The position numbers and the translations under genes are program-made. The notes under the pieces are model-generated. The model was not told where the DNA came from, searched no databases, and saw only the letters and a program-made list of their open reading frames with translations. A stretch of DNA of 64,000 nt from Mariniphaga anaerophila (GTDB lineage: Bacteria > Bacteroidota > Bacteroidia > Bacteroidales > Prolixibacteraceae). The stretch is from the NCBI RefSeq assembly GCF_900129025.1, contig NZ_FQUM01000002.1, positions 124,001 to 188,000 on the forward strand, in the 5' to 3' direction. Every line of letters starts with the position of its first letter. Position 1 is the first letter of the stretch. Below are positions 35,855 to 44,183 of the stretch, piece after piece.

Positions 35855-37177
35855 ATGGAAAATGTGAACAGAAAAAGACTGTTTATCGCAAGTTGCCTGG
35901 CCTTGTTGGTAACCGCAATTACTTTTGCCATTAGGGCACGTATCGAAGGTGTTTTTACTGATGATTACGGGTTGTCCAAAGAGGAAGTCGGACGTGCATT
36001 TGGACCGGCATTCTGGGGCTTTGCCGTGGCTATGTTTGCCGGTGGTTATTTTATCGATATTGTAAAAACAAAAACCGTGGTTTGGATGGCATTTGCCATG
36101 CACCTGGTTGGGATTGTTTTGCTGCTTATGGCAAAAGATTACACATCTCTGTTTATTGCCAACGTGTTTATCGGCCTGGGGAACGGAAGCGTGGAGGCTG
36201 CATGCAATCCGTTGGTGGCTACATTGTTTCCTGACAAGAAGACGAAAATGTTGAATCGGTTCCATGTGTGGTTCCCGGGCGGCATTGTAATCGGCGGCCT
36301 GTTGGCGTGGTTGCTGATGGATGCTTTGAACCTGCGTTGGGAAATCCTGGTTGGGTTGCTGTTTATCCCGCTGGCGATTTACGGATTTATGTTTCTCGGA
36401 CAAAAAATTCCGGAGACTGAACGTGTTGCAAGTGGCGTTTCTTACAAAGAAATGATGCGCAATGTGGGCGCGCCTGTTACCATTACCGTTGCTGTAATTA
36501 TTATGATTCTGGTAGCAACCGTTCCTTCGCTTTCAGTTTCGTTCGACAGCGCTTTACCGTTTATTATTGTAGCAGCAATTATTCTGTTGATTGTGGTGGA
36601 AGGGAGAGTGGTCAATAAAATTACATTGCTTTTTCCGCTGGTGTTTTTCTGCATGTTGTTAACTGCGTCAACAGAATTGGGAACTACCCAGTGGATTAAC
36701 GCTTTACTTGCTGAGAACGGAATAAGCCCGATGATTATTTTGGTGGTGGTAACCGGAATTATGGCAGTTGGCCGGTTTTTCGCCGGTGGCCTGGTACACC
36801 GTCTGAATCCTACGGGAGTGCTGCTCGGCTCCGCAATTATTTCAACCGCCGGGTTGCTGCTTTTGAGTATTTCAACCGGTGCGGTAATGACGCTGTTGTC
36901 GGCAGCCGTATTTGCAGTTGGCGTTTGTTATTTCTGGCCTACCATGATTGGTGTGGCTTCTGAATATATTCCCAAAAGCGGTGCTTTGGGCATGTCGATA
37001 CTTGGCGGAGCAGGTTTTGTTGCCACGTCAATGGTATTGCCGATTATGGGAAAATCAATTGAAACAGCAGGTGCTCATATTACCCTGCGCAACATGTCGG
37101 TTTTGCCGGTAATATTAATAGTGGCTTTTATCGCCCTCATTTTAATCGTGAAAAAGCACAACCAAAAAGCTGAATAA
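35855..37177 (+). CDS. MFS transporter
   Basis: A protein of 440 residues with twelve membrane helices. The start at 35855 (MENVNRKRLFIASCLALL) gives a normal MFS N-terminus; the 29 residues upstream are low-complexity. Motifs FGPAFWGFAVAMFAGGYFID and RFHVWFPGGIVIGGLLAWLL are visible. The substrate is not evident. With the ThuA gene it may import a sugar. Ends in a strong terminator. Confidence 0.92.
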   Translation: MENVNRKRLFIASCLALLVTAITFAIRARIEGVFTDDYGLSKEEVGRAFGPAFWGFAVAMFAGGYFIDIVKTKTVVWMAFAMHLVGIVLLLMAKDYTSLFIANVFIGLGNGSVEAACNPLVATLFPDKKTKMLNRFHVWFPGGIVIGGLLAWLLMDALNLRWEILVGLLFIPLAIYGFMFLGQKIPETERVASGVSYKEMMRNVGAPVTITVAVIIMILVATVPSLSVSFDSALPFIIVAAIILLIVVEGRVVNKITLLFPLVFFCMLLTASTELGTTQWINALLAENGISPMIILVVVTGIMAVGRFFAGGLVHRLNPTGVLLGSAIISTAGLLLLSISTGAVMTLLSAAVFAVGVCYFWPTMIGVASEYIPKSGALGMSILGGAGFVATSMVLPIMGKSIETAGAHITLRNMSVLPVILIVAFIALILIVKKHNQKAE

Positions 37178-37199
37178 GATTCAGTTTGCACTATCAAAG

Positions 37200-37262
37200 G
37201 AAGCTGCTCTGAAACCCGCCGGAGTCATTATTTGCGGTTTTTGTAGCAGCTTCTTTTTTTTT
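37200..37262 (+). terminator. terminator after the MFS gene
   Basis: Perfect 9-nt arms GAAGCTGCT and AGCAGCTTC close a 36-nt loop and are followed by nine or more T residues. Confidence 0.8.
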
Positions 37263-37309
37263 TGAAGTGATGTTTTTGTAATTTGAAACAGAATTCAAAA
37301 TAGCTAATT

Positions 37310-37555
37310 ATGTTGTACGTTTTACTTGTTGGTTTGGTGGCGGGCGCCATTGCCGGGCTTATCGTCCGCGGAAAAGGATACGGCTGCCTGCTGAATATAG
37401 TAGTCGGGGTTATTGGAGCATGGTTTGGAAACTGGCTGCTTCATGAGCTGGGTATTTTTGTGAATAGCGGATTGTTTGGGAATTTGCTAACTGCCGTAAT
37501 TGGAGCAGTGGCGTTACTTGGGTTGGTCGGGCTAATCAGAAAATTGGCAAACTGA
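37310..37555 (+). CDS. GlsB/YeaQ/YmgE family small membrane protein
   Basis: A protein of 81 residues with three membrane segments and the family pattern of glycine-rich helices (LVGLVAGAIAGLIVRGKGYG, then GVIGAWFGNWLLHELG). It belongs to the transglycosylase-associated stress membrane proteins, whose function is unclear. It stands alone, 87 nt before a lipoprotein gene that has its own promoter. Confidence 0.9.
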   Translation: MLYVLLVGLVAGAIAGLIVRGKGYGCLLNIVVGVIGAWFGNWLLHELGIFVNSGLFGNLLTAVIGAVALLGLVGLIRKLAN

Positions 37556-37595
37556 TTTGTTAGTAAAGGAATAGTACGTTAGGTGTCAAGGAAAA

Positions 37596-37623
37596 GCAAC
37601 CTAATTCAGATCGAAAACATCTA
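37596..37623 (+). promoter_or_regulatory. ECF-type promoter before an isolated lipoprotein gene
   Basis: GCAACC (37596-37601), 16 nt, then CATCTA (37618-37623), 18 nt before the ATG at 37642. Boxes and spacing equal those at the serpin and sigma-factor genes 34 kb away. Confidence 0.65.
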
Positions 37624-37641
37624 ATTGGAAAAACAAACACG

Positions 37642-38541
37642 ATGAAAACCATAATTCCCAATTTAGTTGTTATTGTTATTTTATTGACAGGATGCGATAA
37701 AGACCAATTTGATACAGATAAAAATCTTACCGATGGATTTTGTATTGTATCAAATAACGAAGTCGTTTTGAATCATAATGATTTTGAATACTACGATTAC
37801 TCAACTCATTTGATTTACTTAAAGGATAATAAATCGTTTGCCGATGATATTGAAAGTATTGGAGACTTTACTGTTTATGCCGGTGGAGATGAAATTTACA
37901 GCGGTCAGACTCTTCCCGGATATTCGTCGTTTTTGCCCTCCGGGCCGGTAATTGGGACACATCCTTCTTTTTATAACGATAATATTGTATCAATTGGATT
38001 TATTCTGTACCTCGACACATTGGGTAACTCTTTACCAGACCCGCGTGAAGATGAAAGAATTATTGATGTATTAAAAAGGTACAATCAATTTCATGCCGGA
38101 TTGGGTTGTGAAATCAAATCAGTTCAATATTTGTCGAGAGCTAACGTAAAAGCAGAGCTGCTGCTAACAAATAATGACTCGTTCAATTATCACTATATAG
38201 ATCCTGAAAAAACCGGAATTGGTCTGTTCCATTATTTCACAAATGGACTACTTCTCAGAAATTTCAATGCCAAGAAAACTTATACGCATAAAACAGATAT
38301 AGTTTCAGCAGATCCCTGGAATACCTGGAGTAAGGATTGGTTATCAGTGATTAATGGAAATGAGAGTAAGGTAATAACACTGGTTTATGATAATTTTGAA
38401 GATGTTCCCAAAGGACAATACAGCGCAACTTTTGAATTTCCCGGACTAAGTTTTCAGGTTGACAAGAAGGATATTATTCAAAATAATGGCCAAATTTGGT
38501 TAGGAAAGCTGAATGTGATAAAGGAAATTGTGATTGAATAA
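37642..38541 (+). CDS. hypothetical lipoprotein, putative ECF regulon member
   Basis: A protein of 299 residues with lipobox LLTGC (Cys16). I do not recognise the family. The mature protein is acidic and rich in Asn, Asp and aromatic residues (HNDFEYYDYSTHLIYLKDN). Its C-terminal third (VITLVYDNFEDVPKGQYSAT, then FEFPGLSFQV) reads like an immunoglobulin-type beta sandwich. Codon use is AT-richer than in the neighbours. The GCAACC-N16-CATCTA promoter ties it to the ECF sigma factor at 4.1 kb. It converges with the MATE gene. Confidence 0.78.
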   Translation: MKTIIPNLVVIVILLTGCDKDQFDTDKNLTDGFCIVSNNEVVLNHNDFEYYDYSTHLIYLKDNKSFADDIESIGDFTVYAGGDEIYSGQTLPGYSSFLPSGPVIGTHPSFYNDNIVSIGFILYLDTLGNSLPDPREDERIIDVLKRYNQFHAGLGCEIKSVQYLSRANVKAELLLTNNDSFNYHYIDPEKTGIGLFHYFTNGLLLRNFNAKKTYTHKTDIVSADPWNTWSKDWLSVINGNESKVITLVYDNFEDVPKGQYSATFEFPGLSFQVDKKDIIQNNGQIWLGKLNVIKEIVIE

Positions 38542-38569
38542 AATTGTGAAAGCTTAAAAATATACTTCG

Positions 38570-39862
38570 TCATTTTAATATCGCCTTTTTGAACAGCAGC
38601 GTTTGAAATGCTCCCCTGGCAAACATAAAAAGTACCATGGCCAGCCACAATGCATGGTTTTCCCATACCGGATTCAGGAGAAAATACACAGGCGCAAAAA
38701 CCAGCAATGTTGCAGCAATCAATGTGTTTCGCATTGCTGCCGAAGCAGTGGCGCCAATATAAATTCCATCCCAAATAAATGAACTGAAACTGGCCAGCGG
38801 AATAAAAATCACCCAGATAATAAATGGTTGCGCACTTTGAATAACATCTTCCTGCGAGGTTAACAGCCTTAAAATAAAATTGATACCGGCAAAATAGACA
38901 ACCGTGAATGCCAGTGCGAGTCCCAGTCCCCACACAAAAAGCAGTTTTACTACCTTAATAAGTTTGTCTCTTTGTCTGGCTCCAAAAAATTTTCCGACCA
39001 AAGCTTCTCCTGCAAAGGCAAAGCCATCAATAAAAAACGAAAAGAAAAGCAGCATCTGAATAAGCAGCGAGTTAACAGCAAGTATTGTGTCGTTTGTGCT
39101 GGCCGATTTTGATGTGAAAAATGTAAACACCAGTATTATACAGAAACTTCGTATGAATATGTCGGTGTTTACTTTGAAGAACGAGGAAAACTGTTTTATT
39201 CCGAAAACCGTTTTAAGCTCGAGGCGGGGGAGGAGGCTTTTGTATTTTTTCAGGAAGAGGAAAATGGCAATCAATAATCCAATGTATTGCGAAAGCGCAG
39301 TTCCTAGCGCCACTCCTTCTGATTTCATGTTCAACCCGAAAACGAAAAGTACGCTCAACAGGATATTGGCCACATTGGCAGAAATGGCGATAATCATTGG
39401 GTAACGTGCATTTTGCATCCCCAAAAACCATCCGCTGAAAACAAAAAGGCTTAGCGCCGCCGGGGCAGCCCAAACTCTGATGAGAAAGTATTCGCGGGCA
39501 AGTAATTCCACCTCTTCACTTCCCCCAATTAGTTTGAAGCTGGCCCACGCAACGGGGAGCTGCAGCGCTAGAATAACCAGTCCGGTAAACATGGCAACCG
39601 CCAGTGCCCGTGCCAGAATATTTATGGTTTCGGTTTTGTTTTTTTCTCCAAATGCCTGTGCCGCAAACCCCGACGTACTCATACGTAAAAAACCAAATCC
39701 CCAGTAAATGAAATTGAATATTACACCGCCAATAGCAATGGCACCAATATATATTTCGGATCCCATGTGTCCCATTAATGCAAGGTCTATCAGGCCAAGC
39801 AACGGAACTGTAATGTTGCTGACAATATTGGGTACGGCAAGCCTGAGAATATCGCGGTTCAT
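38570..39862 (-). CDS. MATE family efflux transporter (DinF-type)
   Basis: A protein of 430 residues with twelve membrane helices in two homologous halves. The N-terminus MNRDILRLAVPNIVSNITVP and LIDLALMGHMGSEIYIGAIA is typical of DinF-like members, and the second half carries FIDGFAFAGEALVGKFFGA. It should export organic compounds in exchange for protons or sodium. No regulator is adjacent. A TACCTTTG box on this strand (39892-39885) may be the -7 element. Confidence 0.93.
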   Translation of the reverse strand: MNRDILRLAVPNIVSNITVPLLGLIDLALMGHMGSEIYIGAIAIGGVIFNFIYWGFGFLRMSTSGFAAQAFGEKNKTETINILARALAVAMFTGLVILALQLPVAWASFKLIGGSEEVELLAREYFLIRVWAAPAALSLFVFSGWFLGMQNARYPMIIAISANVANILLSVLFVFGLNMKSEGVALGTALSQYIGLLIAIFLFLKKYKSLLPRLELKTVFGIKQFSSFFKVNTDIFIRSFCIILVFTFFTSKSASTNDTILAVNSLLIQMLLFFSFFIDGFAFAGEALVGKFFGARQRDKLIKVVKLLFVWGLGLALAFTVVYFAGINFILRLLTSQEDVIQSAQPFIIWVIFIPLASFSSFIWDGIYIGATASAAMRNTLIAATLLVFAPVYFLLNPVWENHALWLAMVLFMFARGAFQTLLFKKAILK

Positions 39863-39965
39863 TGTTGAGTTTTTAGAAACGGCAAAGGTAAGAGAATTAG
39901 AAAGAATAAATTAATGCATTCTCTATGAACAATAGGGGAATTCAATATGTTTTTATCCTAAAATA

Positions 39966-39997
39966 TTTGCAGGGGCAAAAAACGCACCCTATATTTG
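39966..39997 (+). promoter_or_regulatory. housekeeping promoter of the superoxide dismutase gene
   Basis: TTTG (39966-39969), 20 nt, then TATATTTG (39990-39997), a full match to the Bacteroidota consensus. It lies 54 nt before the ATG. Confidence 0.65.
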
Positions 39998-40050
39998 TAT
40001 AAAAGACAAAAGAGTATTTTAATAATTTTAACAAGAGAAAATAAAAAGAT

Positions 40051-40650
40051 ATGGCATTTGAATTACCAAAATTAGGTTACGATTACGCAGCGCTGGAACC
40101 ACATATTGATGCGCGCACAATGGAAATCCATCATACAAAACACCACGCAGCTTATACAAATAATTTGAATAATGCTATTGCAGGCAGTGCACTTGAAGGA
40201 AAAAGCATCGAAGAAATTCTGAAAGGAGTTTCAGAACACTCTACCGCTGTAAGAAATAACGGAGGAGGATATTATAATCATAATTTGTATTGGGAAGTGA
40301 TAGCACCGGGCGGAGCAACTAATCCGGAAGGTGAACTTCTTAATGCACTTAACGAATCTTTTGGTTCAGTACAAAATTTCCAGGAATCATTTGTTCAGGC
40401 TGCGCTTACGCGGTTTGGATCAGGTTGGGCATGGTTGGTTCTTCAAAACAATAAACTGGTGGTTTCGTCTACGCCCAATCAGGATAATCCGTTGATGGAT
40501 GTTGCCGATGTTCAGGGAACGCCCATTCTGGGTATCGACGTGTGGGAACATGCGTATTACCTGAATTATCAAAACAGACGTCCGGATTATGTAAATGCAT
40601 TCTGGAATCTCATCAACTGGGATGAAGTCGCCAGGCGGTTTAAAGGTTAG
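40051..40650 (+). CDS. sodA: superoxide dismutase, Mn/Fe type
   Basis: A protein of 199 residues without a signal peptide, so cytoplasmic. It converts superoxide to oxygen and hydrogen peroxide. The four metal ligands are His27 (MEIHHTKHH), His77 (YYNHNLYW), Asp163 and His167 ([13 protein letters not shown]). The metal-tuning glutamine is in TPNQDNPLM (Gln144), the position used by Mn enzymes rather than the position used by Fe enzymes, so it is probably Mn-dependent or cambialistic. Clear promoter and terminator on both sides show a single-gene unit. Confidence 0.96.
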   Translation: MAFELPKLGYDYAALEPHIDARTMEIHHTKHHAAYTNNLNNAIAGSALEGKSIEEILKGVSEHSTAVRNNGGGYYNHNLYWEVIAPGGATNPEGELLNALNESFGSVQNFQESFVQAALTRFGSGWAWLVLQNNKLVVSSTPNQDNPLMDVADVQGTPILGIDVWEHAYYLNYQNRRPDYVNAFWNLINWDEVARRFKG

Positions 40651-40668
40651 TTGATTTTTGGTTTTTTT

Positions 40669-40695
40669 CCCCGGGATGAGGTCCCGGGGTTTTTC
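40669..40695 (+). terminator. terminator of the superoxide dismutase gene
   Basis: Perfect arms CCCCGGGA and TCCCGGGG around a 5-nt loop, followed by TTTTTC. Confidence 0.85.
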
Positions 40696-40778
40696 TTGCT
40701 TTTTTGTTTAATGTTATGTTAATAAGAGGTGCGTTTTTAGTTGGAATGTTTACATTTACATTTTAAATCCGGCAAAAA

Positions 40779-41771
40779 ATGACACAGGATGGCAAGTTGA
40801 AAAATGATGAAAACCGCATAAGAGATTTAGAAACGCAGATTTCTGCTCAGAAATTTGAGTTGGAAAAATTGCGAACCCAACTGGCAGAGGAGCAGGAGAA
40901 GAGCAATTTTTATCAATTGGTTGCCGACTTTGCTTTTGACTGGGAATTGTGGTTCGAACCTTCCGGTAAAATTAAATACTGCTCGCCTTCGTGTAACGAT
41001 CTGACCGGTTTTACTGCGAACCAGATAATTTCTGCCGGCTCTGTTGCTGAGCTGTTGGTTTTTGGCGCTGACCGTGAAAAATTTGATGAATTTCTTTCCG
41101 GAGCATTTCATCAGCTTTTGGTAAACCCTTCGCATGAATTCAGAATATTAACGCGGAGTCGCCAACTGAGGTGGTGTTCCATAAATGTGCGGGGCGTATA
41201 CGACCGCAAAGGGAGATACCTGGGTATCCGTGCTGCAATCCATGACATCACCAAATTAAAAAAGGCATTGGGGCACATCAATGAATTAGCAACAGGGAAT
41301 GAATTGGGAACCCGCAATCGCCAGTGGTTGAAATCTGAATTGGAGATTAAAGAGCGCGAACTGGTCGGGTTTTTATTGCAATTGTCGCAGAAAAATGAAT
41401 TGATAAACAGGGTATCCCGGCAGTTGAAGGAGATGACAGCCGCGAATGCCAGTATCAGCAAAAAGAAGATTGAAAATGTGCTTGATCTTCTTCAGAAGTC
41501 GTCTGGCGATCTGGTAGACTGGAACATGGTAGAAGTTCAGTTGGAGAAAGTGTATCCCGGGTTTCTGAGCCGTTTGCAGTCCAGGCATCCTCAACTTACC
41601 CGGAACGACAATAAGCTTTCAGCATGTTTGCGGCTGGGGCTTACCAGCAGAGAAATTGCGGGTTTGAGAAACCACACACCGCAGAGTGTTGAAATTGCCC
41701 GGGTGAGGCTTCGAAAGAAGTTGAAATTACCTCATGAAATCAGATTGGTGAATTACCTTTCTGAAATTTAA
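40779..41771 (+). CDS. PAS-domain transcription regulator with C-terminal HTH
   Basis: A protein of 330 residues. An N-terminal coiled coil (about 5-45) leads into a PAS domain (about 46-160: EPSGKIKYCSPSCNDLTGFT, then the PAC-like RGVYDRKGRYLGIRAAIHDI). A second helical linker (about 185-240) precedes a LuxR-like helix-turn-helix (about 270-330: LRLGLTSREIAGLRNHTPQS, then VEIARVRLRKKLKL). It is a one-component sensor-regulator in the style of Bacteroidota PAS-HTH proteins. No ligand is evident and no target is marked. Confidence 0.85.
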   Translation: MTQDGKLKNDENRIRDLETQISAQKFELEKLRTQLAEEQEKSNFYQLVADFAFDWELWFEPSGKIKYCSPSCNDLTGFTANQIISAGSVAELLVFGADREKFDEFLSGAFHQLLVNPSHEFRILTRSRQLRWCSINVRGVYDRKGRYLGIRAAIHDITKLKKALGHINELATGNELGTRNRQWLKSELEIKERELVGFLLQLSQKNELINRVSRQLKEMTAANASISKKKIENVLDLLQKSSGDLVDWNMVEVQLEKVYPGFLSRLQSRHPQLTRNDNKLSACLRLGLTSREIAGLRNHTPQSVEIARVRLRKKLKLPHEIRLVNYLSEI

Positions 41772-42075
41772 TGGTCCGGTAGAAACAAGCAGAGATCATA
41801 ACCGATTCAGATTTTGGGTTATTGGAGAACGCAATCTCGGACAGGGAACAAGCATTTTGCAATGTTGATTCTCTCGGTATATTCACATAGATATTAGGTT
41901 TTTTGTTTGTGTTCTAAATTAATTGATAGGTCGATTGTGTATTTAAATAACTGTATATATTTATTTTAATAAATAGATGATGTGTTTTTGAGTATTTGTT
42001 TTATGTTTTTGTTAGGTATTAAAAACTTGATTTCCATTTCAATCACCGTATATTTGAAATCACAAAAACATTAAG
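41772..42075. other. AT-rich leader region before the DUF4954 gene
   Basis: 304 nt, strongly AT-rich in its second half. It holds the promoter at 42027-42056. Nothing else was recognised. Confidence 0.5.
42027..42056 (+). promoter_or_regulatory. housekeeping promoter of the DUF4954-glmS unit
   Basis: TTG (42027-42029), 19 nt, then TATATTTG (42049-42056), 19 nt before the ATG. Confidence 0.6.
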
Positions 42076-44103
42076 ATGACTCAAACATCAAAAAATGAAT
42101 TTTACCGGCCTCTGCGGGATGACGAAATTGGACAACTGATTTACCAGGGATGTTCGTCTCCGGATTGGAACCTGGTAAAAGTTTCTCCCGAATTCAGTCC
42201 CGATCACATAAACGACGCTAAGTTTACCGGGCATGTTCGCCTGAATAGTTTTAATAAATCGGTTTGCCTGATAGGTGGCATTACCTGCCACACCGGAATT
42301 TCCAGCGCCTGGCTTCATAACTGTACGGTGGGGAAAGACGCGCTTATTCACAACGTGCGAAATTACATCGCCAATTACGAAATTGGAGACGGCGTTATTA
42401 TTCACAATGTAACTACCATTGCGGTTGATGGCGAAACTGCTTTTGGAAACGGCGTTTTGGTTGAAGCCATAAACGAAGGCGGTGGCCGTGCCATTCCTAT
42501 TTATGATTATTTGTCTACTCATGTGGCATATATTCTTGCCCTTTACAGGCACCGGCCTGCGTTGATTTCCGGAATAAAAAGTATGGTTGCAACTTATACT
42601 GCAAGCATTCTTTCGGGCACGGGAACAATTGGTGCCAATTCCAAAATACTGAATTGCAACACCGTGCTTAACGTAAAAGTGGGGCCGGCTGCGTTAATCG
42701 ACGGAGCAAAAAAGTTACGTAACGGAAGTATAAACAGTACACACGAAGCTCCTGTAGTAATTGGCGAAGGCGTTATTATGGACGATTTTATTGTTTGCTC
42801 GGGAAGCCGGATTACCGACGCCACGCTTGTCTCCAAGTGTTTTGTAGGGCAGGGGTGTGTTCTCGACAAACACTATTCTGCCGTAAATTCTTTGTTTTTT
42901 GCCAACTGCCAGGGGTTTCATGGCGAGGCATGTTCCATATTTGCCGGGCCTTACACGGTAACACATCATAAATCGACGTTGCTCATTGCCGGAATGTTTT
43001 CTTTTTTAAATGCCGGCAGCGGGTCTAATCAGAGCAACCATCTGTATAAACTGGGGCCTATTCATCAGGGAATAATGGAGCGGGGCGCAAAAACCACCAG
43101 CGATTCGTATTTGCTTTGGCCGTCCCGAATTGGCGCTTTTTCCCTGGTAATGGGAAGGCACTACAAACATTGCGATACGGCTGACTTCCCTTTTTCTTAT
43201 CTGGTGGAAAGTAAAGACGAAAGTATTCTGGTGCCAGGAATTAACCTGAAAAGCATTGGTACTGTCCGCGATTCGCAGAAATGGCCCCGGCGCGACACCC
43301 GGAAAGACTCCAACTTGCTCGACCTGATTAACTTTAATTTGTTAAGTCCGTACACCGTACAAAAAATGCTGAATGGCAGGCAAAAACTGATTGATATTCG
43401 AAAGTCGTCGGGGGAGTATGCCAGCGCGTACAGTTTTAATAAAATGAAAATTGAAAAACGAGCGCTCGACCGCGGCATTCTTATTTACGAAATGGCCATC
43501 TGGAAGTTCCTGGGCAATTCGTTAATTACACGCTTGCAGGGCAAAAACTTTGGTTCTGATGCCGAAATCAGGGAAACTCTGCAGCCCGATACTTCTGCAG
43601 GAAAAGGATATTGGGTTGATTTGTCCGGATTGATTTGCCCGTTTGAAGCGCTTGATAAATTGCTTAAATCCATTGAAACGGGCGAAATTTCTACGCTTGA
43701 AGAGGTGAACGCTGCGTTGTTGATGCTTCATAATAATTATTACAATTACGAGTGGACCTGGGCCGCCGATGTGCTGGGCCGTTTTTACGGCAAAACAATT
43801 GCCCGGTTTTCTGCTGCCGATGTAATTGCGGTTGTGGAAAAATGGAAAGAGAGTGTATTGGAGATAGACCGGTTGTTGTACGAAGATGCAAAAAAAGAGT
43901 TTTCGCTTACAAAAATGACCGGGTTTGGAGTGGACGGGCAGAACGGCGACAGGGAGCTCGATTTCGCCGAAGTGACCGGTGAGTTCGAGAAAAATGAAAC
44001 GGTGAAAGCCATTCAAATACATATGCAGGCGAAAGAAAAGTTGGGCAATGAATTGATTGCGCGGATGAAACAGACTACAAATTCAAAAGTAAAAATGAAC
44101 TAG
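42076..44103 (+). CDS. DUF4954 family left-handed beta-helix protein
   Basis: A protein of 675 residues that matches the Bacteroidota DUF4954 family. It opens with FYRPLRDDEIGQLIYQGCSS. The middle (about 60-290) is a left-handed beta-helix of hexapeptide repeats (NCTVGKDALIHNVRNYIANY, IGDGVIIHNVTTI) as in GlmU and other sugar-nucleotide acyltransferases. A helical C-terminal part (about 420-675) is of unknown fold. It lies 80 nt before glmS on the same strand with one promoter in front, so a role in hexosamine-phosphate or UDP-GlcNAc metabolism is plausible but unproved. Confidence 0.88.
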   Translation: MTQTSKNEFYRPLRDDEIGQLIYQGCSSPDWNLVKVSPEFSPDHINDAKFTGHVRLNSFNKSVCLIGGITCHTGISSAWLHNCTVGKDALIHNVRNYIANYEIGDGVIIHNVTTIAVDGETAFGNGVLVEAINEGGGRAIPIYDYLSTHVAYILALYRHRPALISGIKSMVATYTASILSGTGTIGANSKILNCNTVLNVKVGPAALIDGAKKLRNGSINSTHEAPVVIGEGVIMDDFIVCSGSRITDATLVSKCFVGQGCVLDKHYSAVNSLFFANCQGFHGEACSIFAGPYTVTHHKSTLLIAGMFSFLNAGSGSNQSNHLYKLGPIHQGIMERGAKTTSDSYLLWPSRIGAFSLVMGRHYKHCDTADFPFSYLVESKDESILVPGINLKSIGTVRDSQKWPRRDTRKDSNLLDLINFNLLSPYTVQKMLNGRQKLIDIRKSSGEYASAYSFNKMKIEKRALDRGILIYEMAIWKFLGNSLITRLQGKNFGSDAEIRETLQPDTSAGKGYWVDLSGLICPFEALDKLLKSIETGEISTLEEVNAALLMLHNNYYNYEWTWAADVLGRFYGKTIARFSAADVIAVVEKWKESVLEIDRLLYEDAKKEFSLTKMTGFGVDGQNGDRELDFAEVTGEFEKNETVKAIQIHMQAKEKLGNELIARMKQTTNSKVKMN

Positions 44104-44183
44104 AATTGTTTTGTGCAGGTTCATTTTATTAATCCGGCGTTTATTTCTATCCGGAAAAATCAAAATTGAAAAACAAAACCGAT

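Noticed and set aside
44166-44183. TTG start giving glmS six extra residues.
   Set aside because: The catalytic Cys must follow the initiator Met, which only the ATG at 44184 allows.
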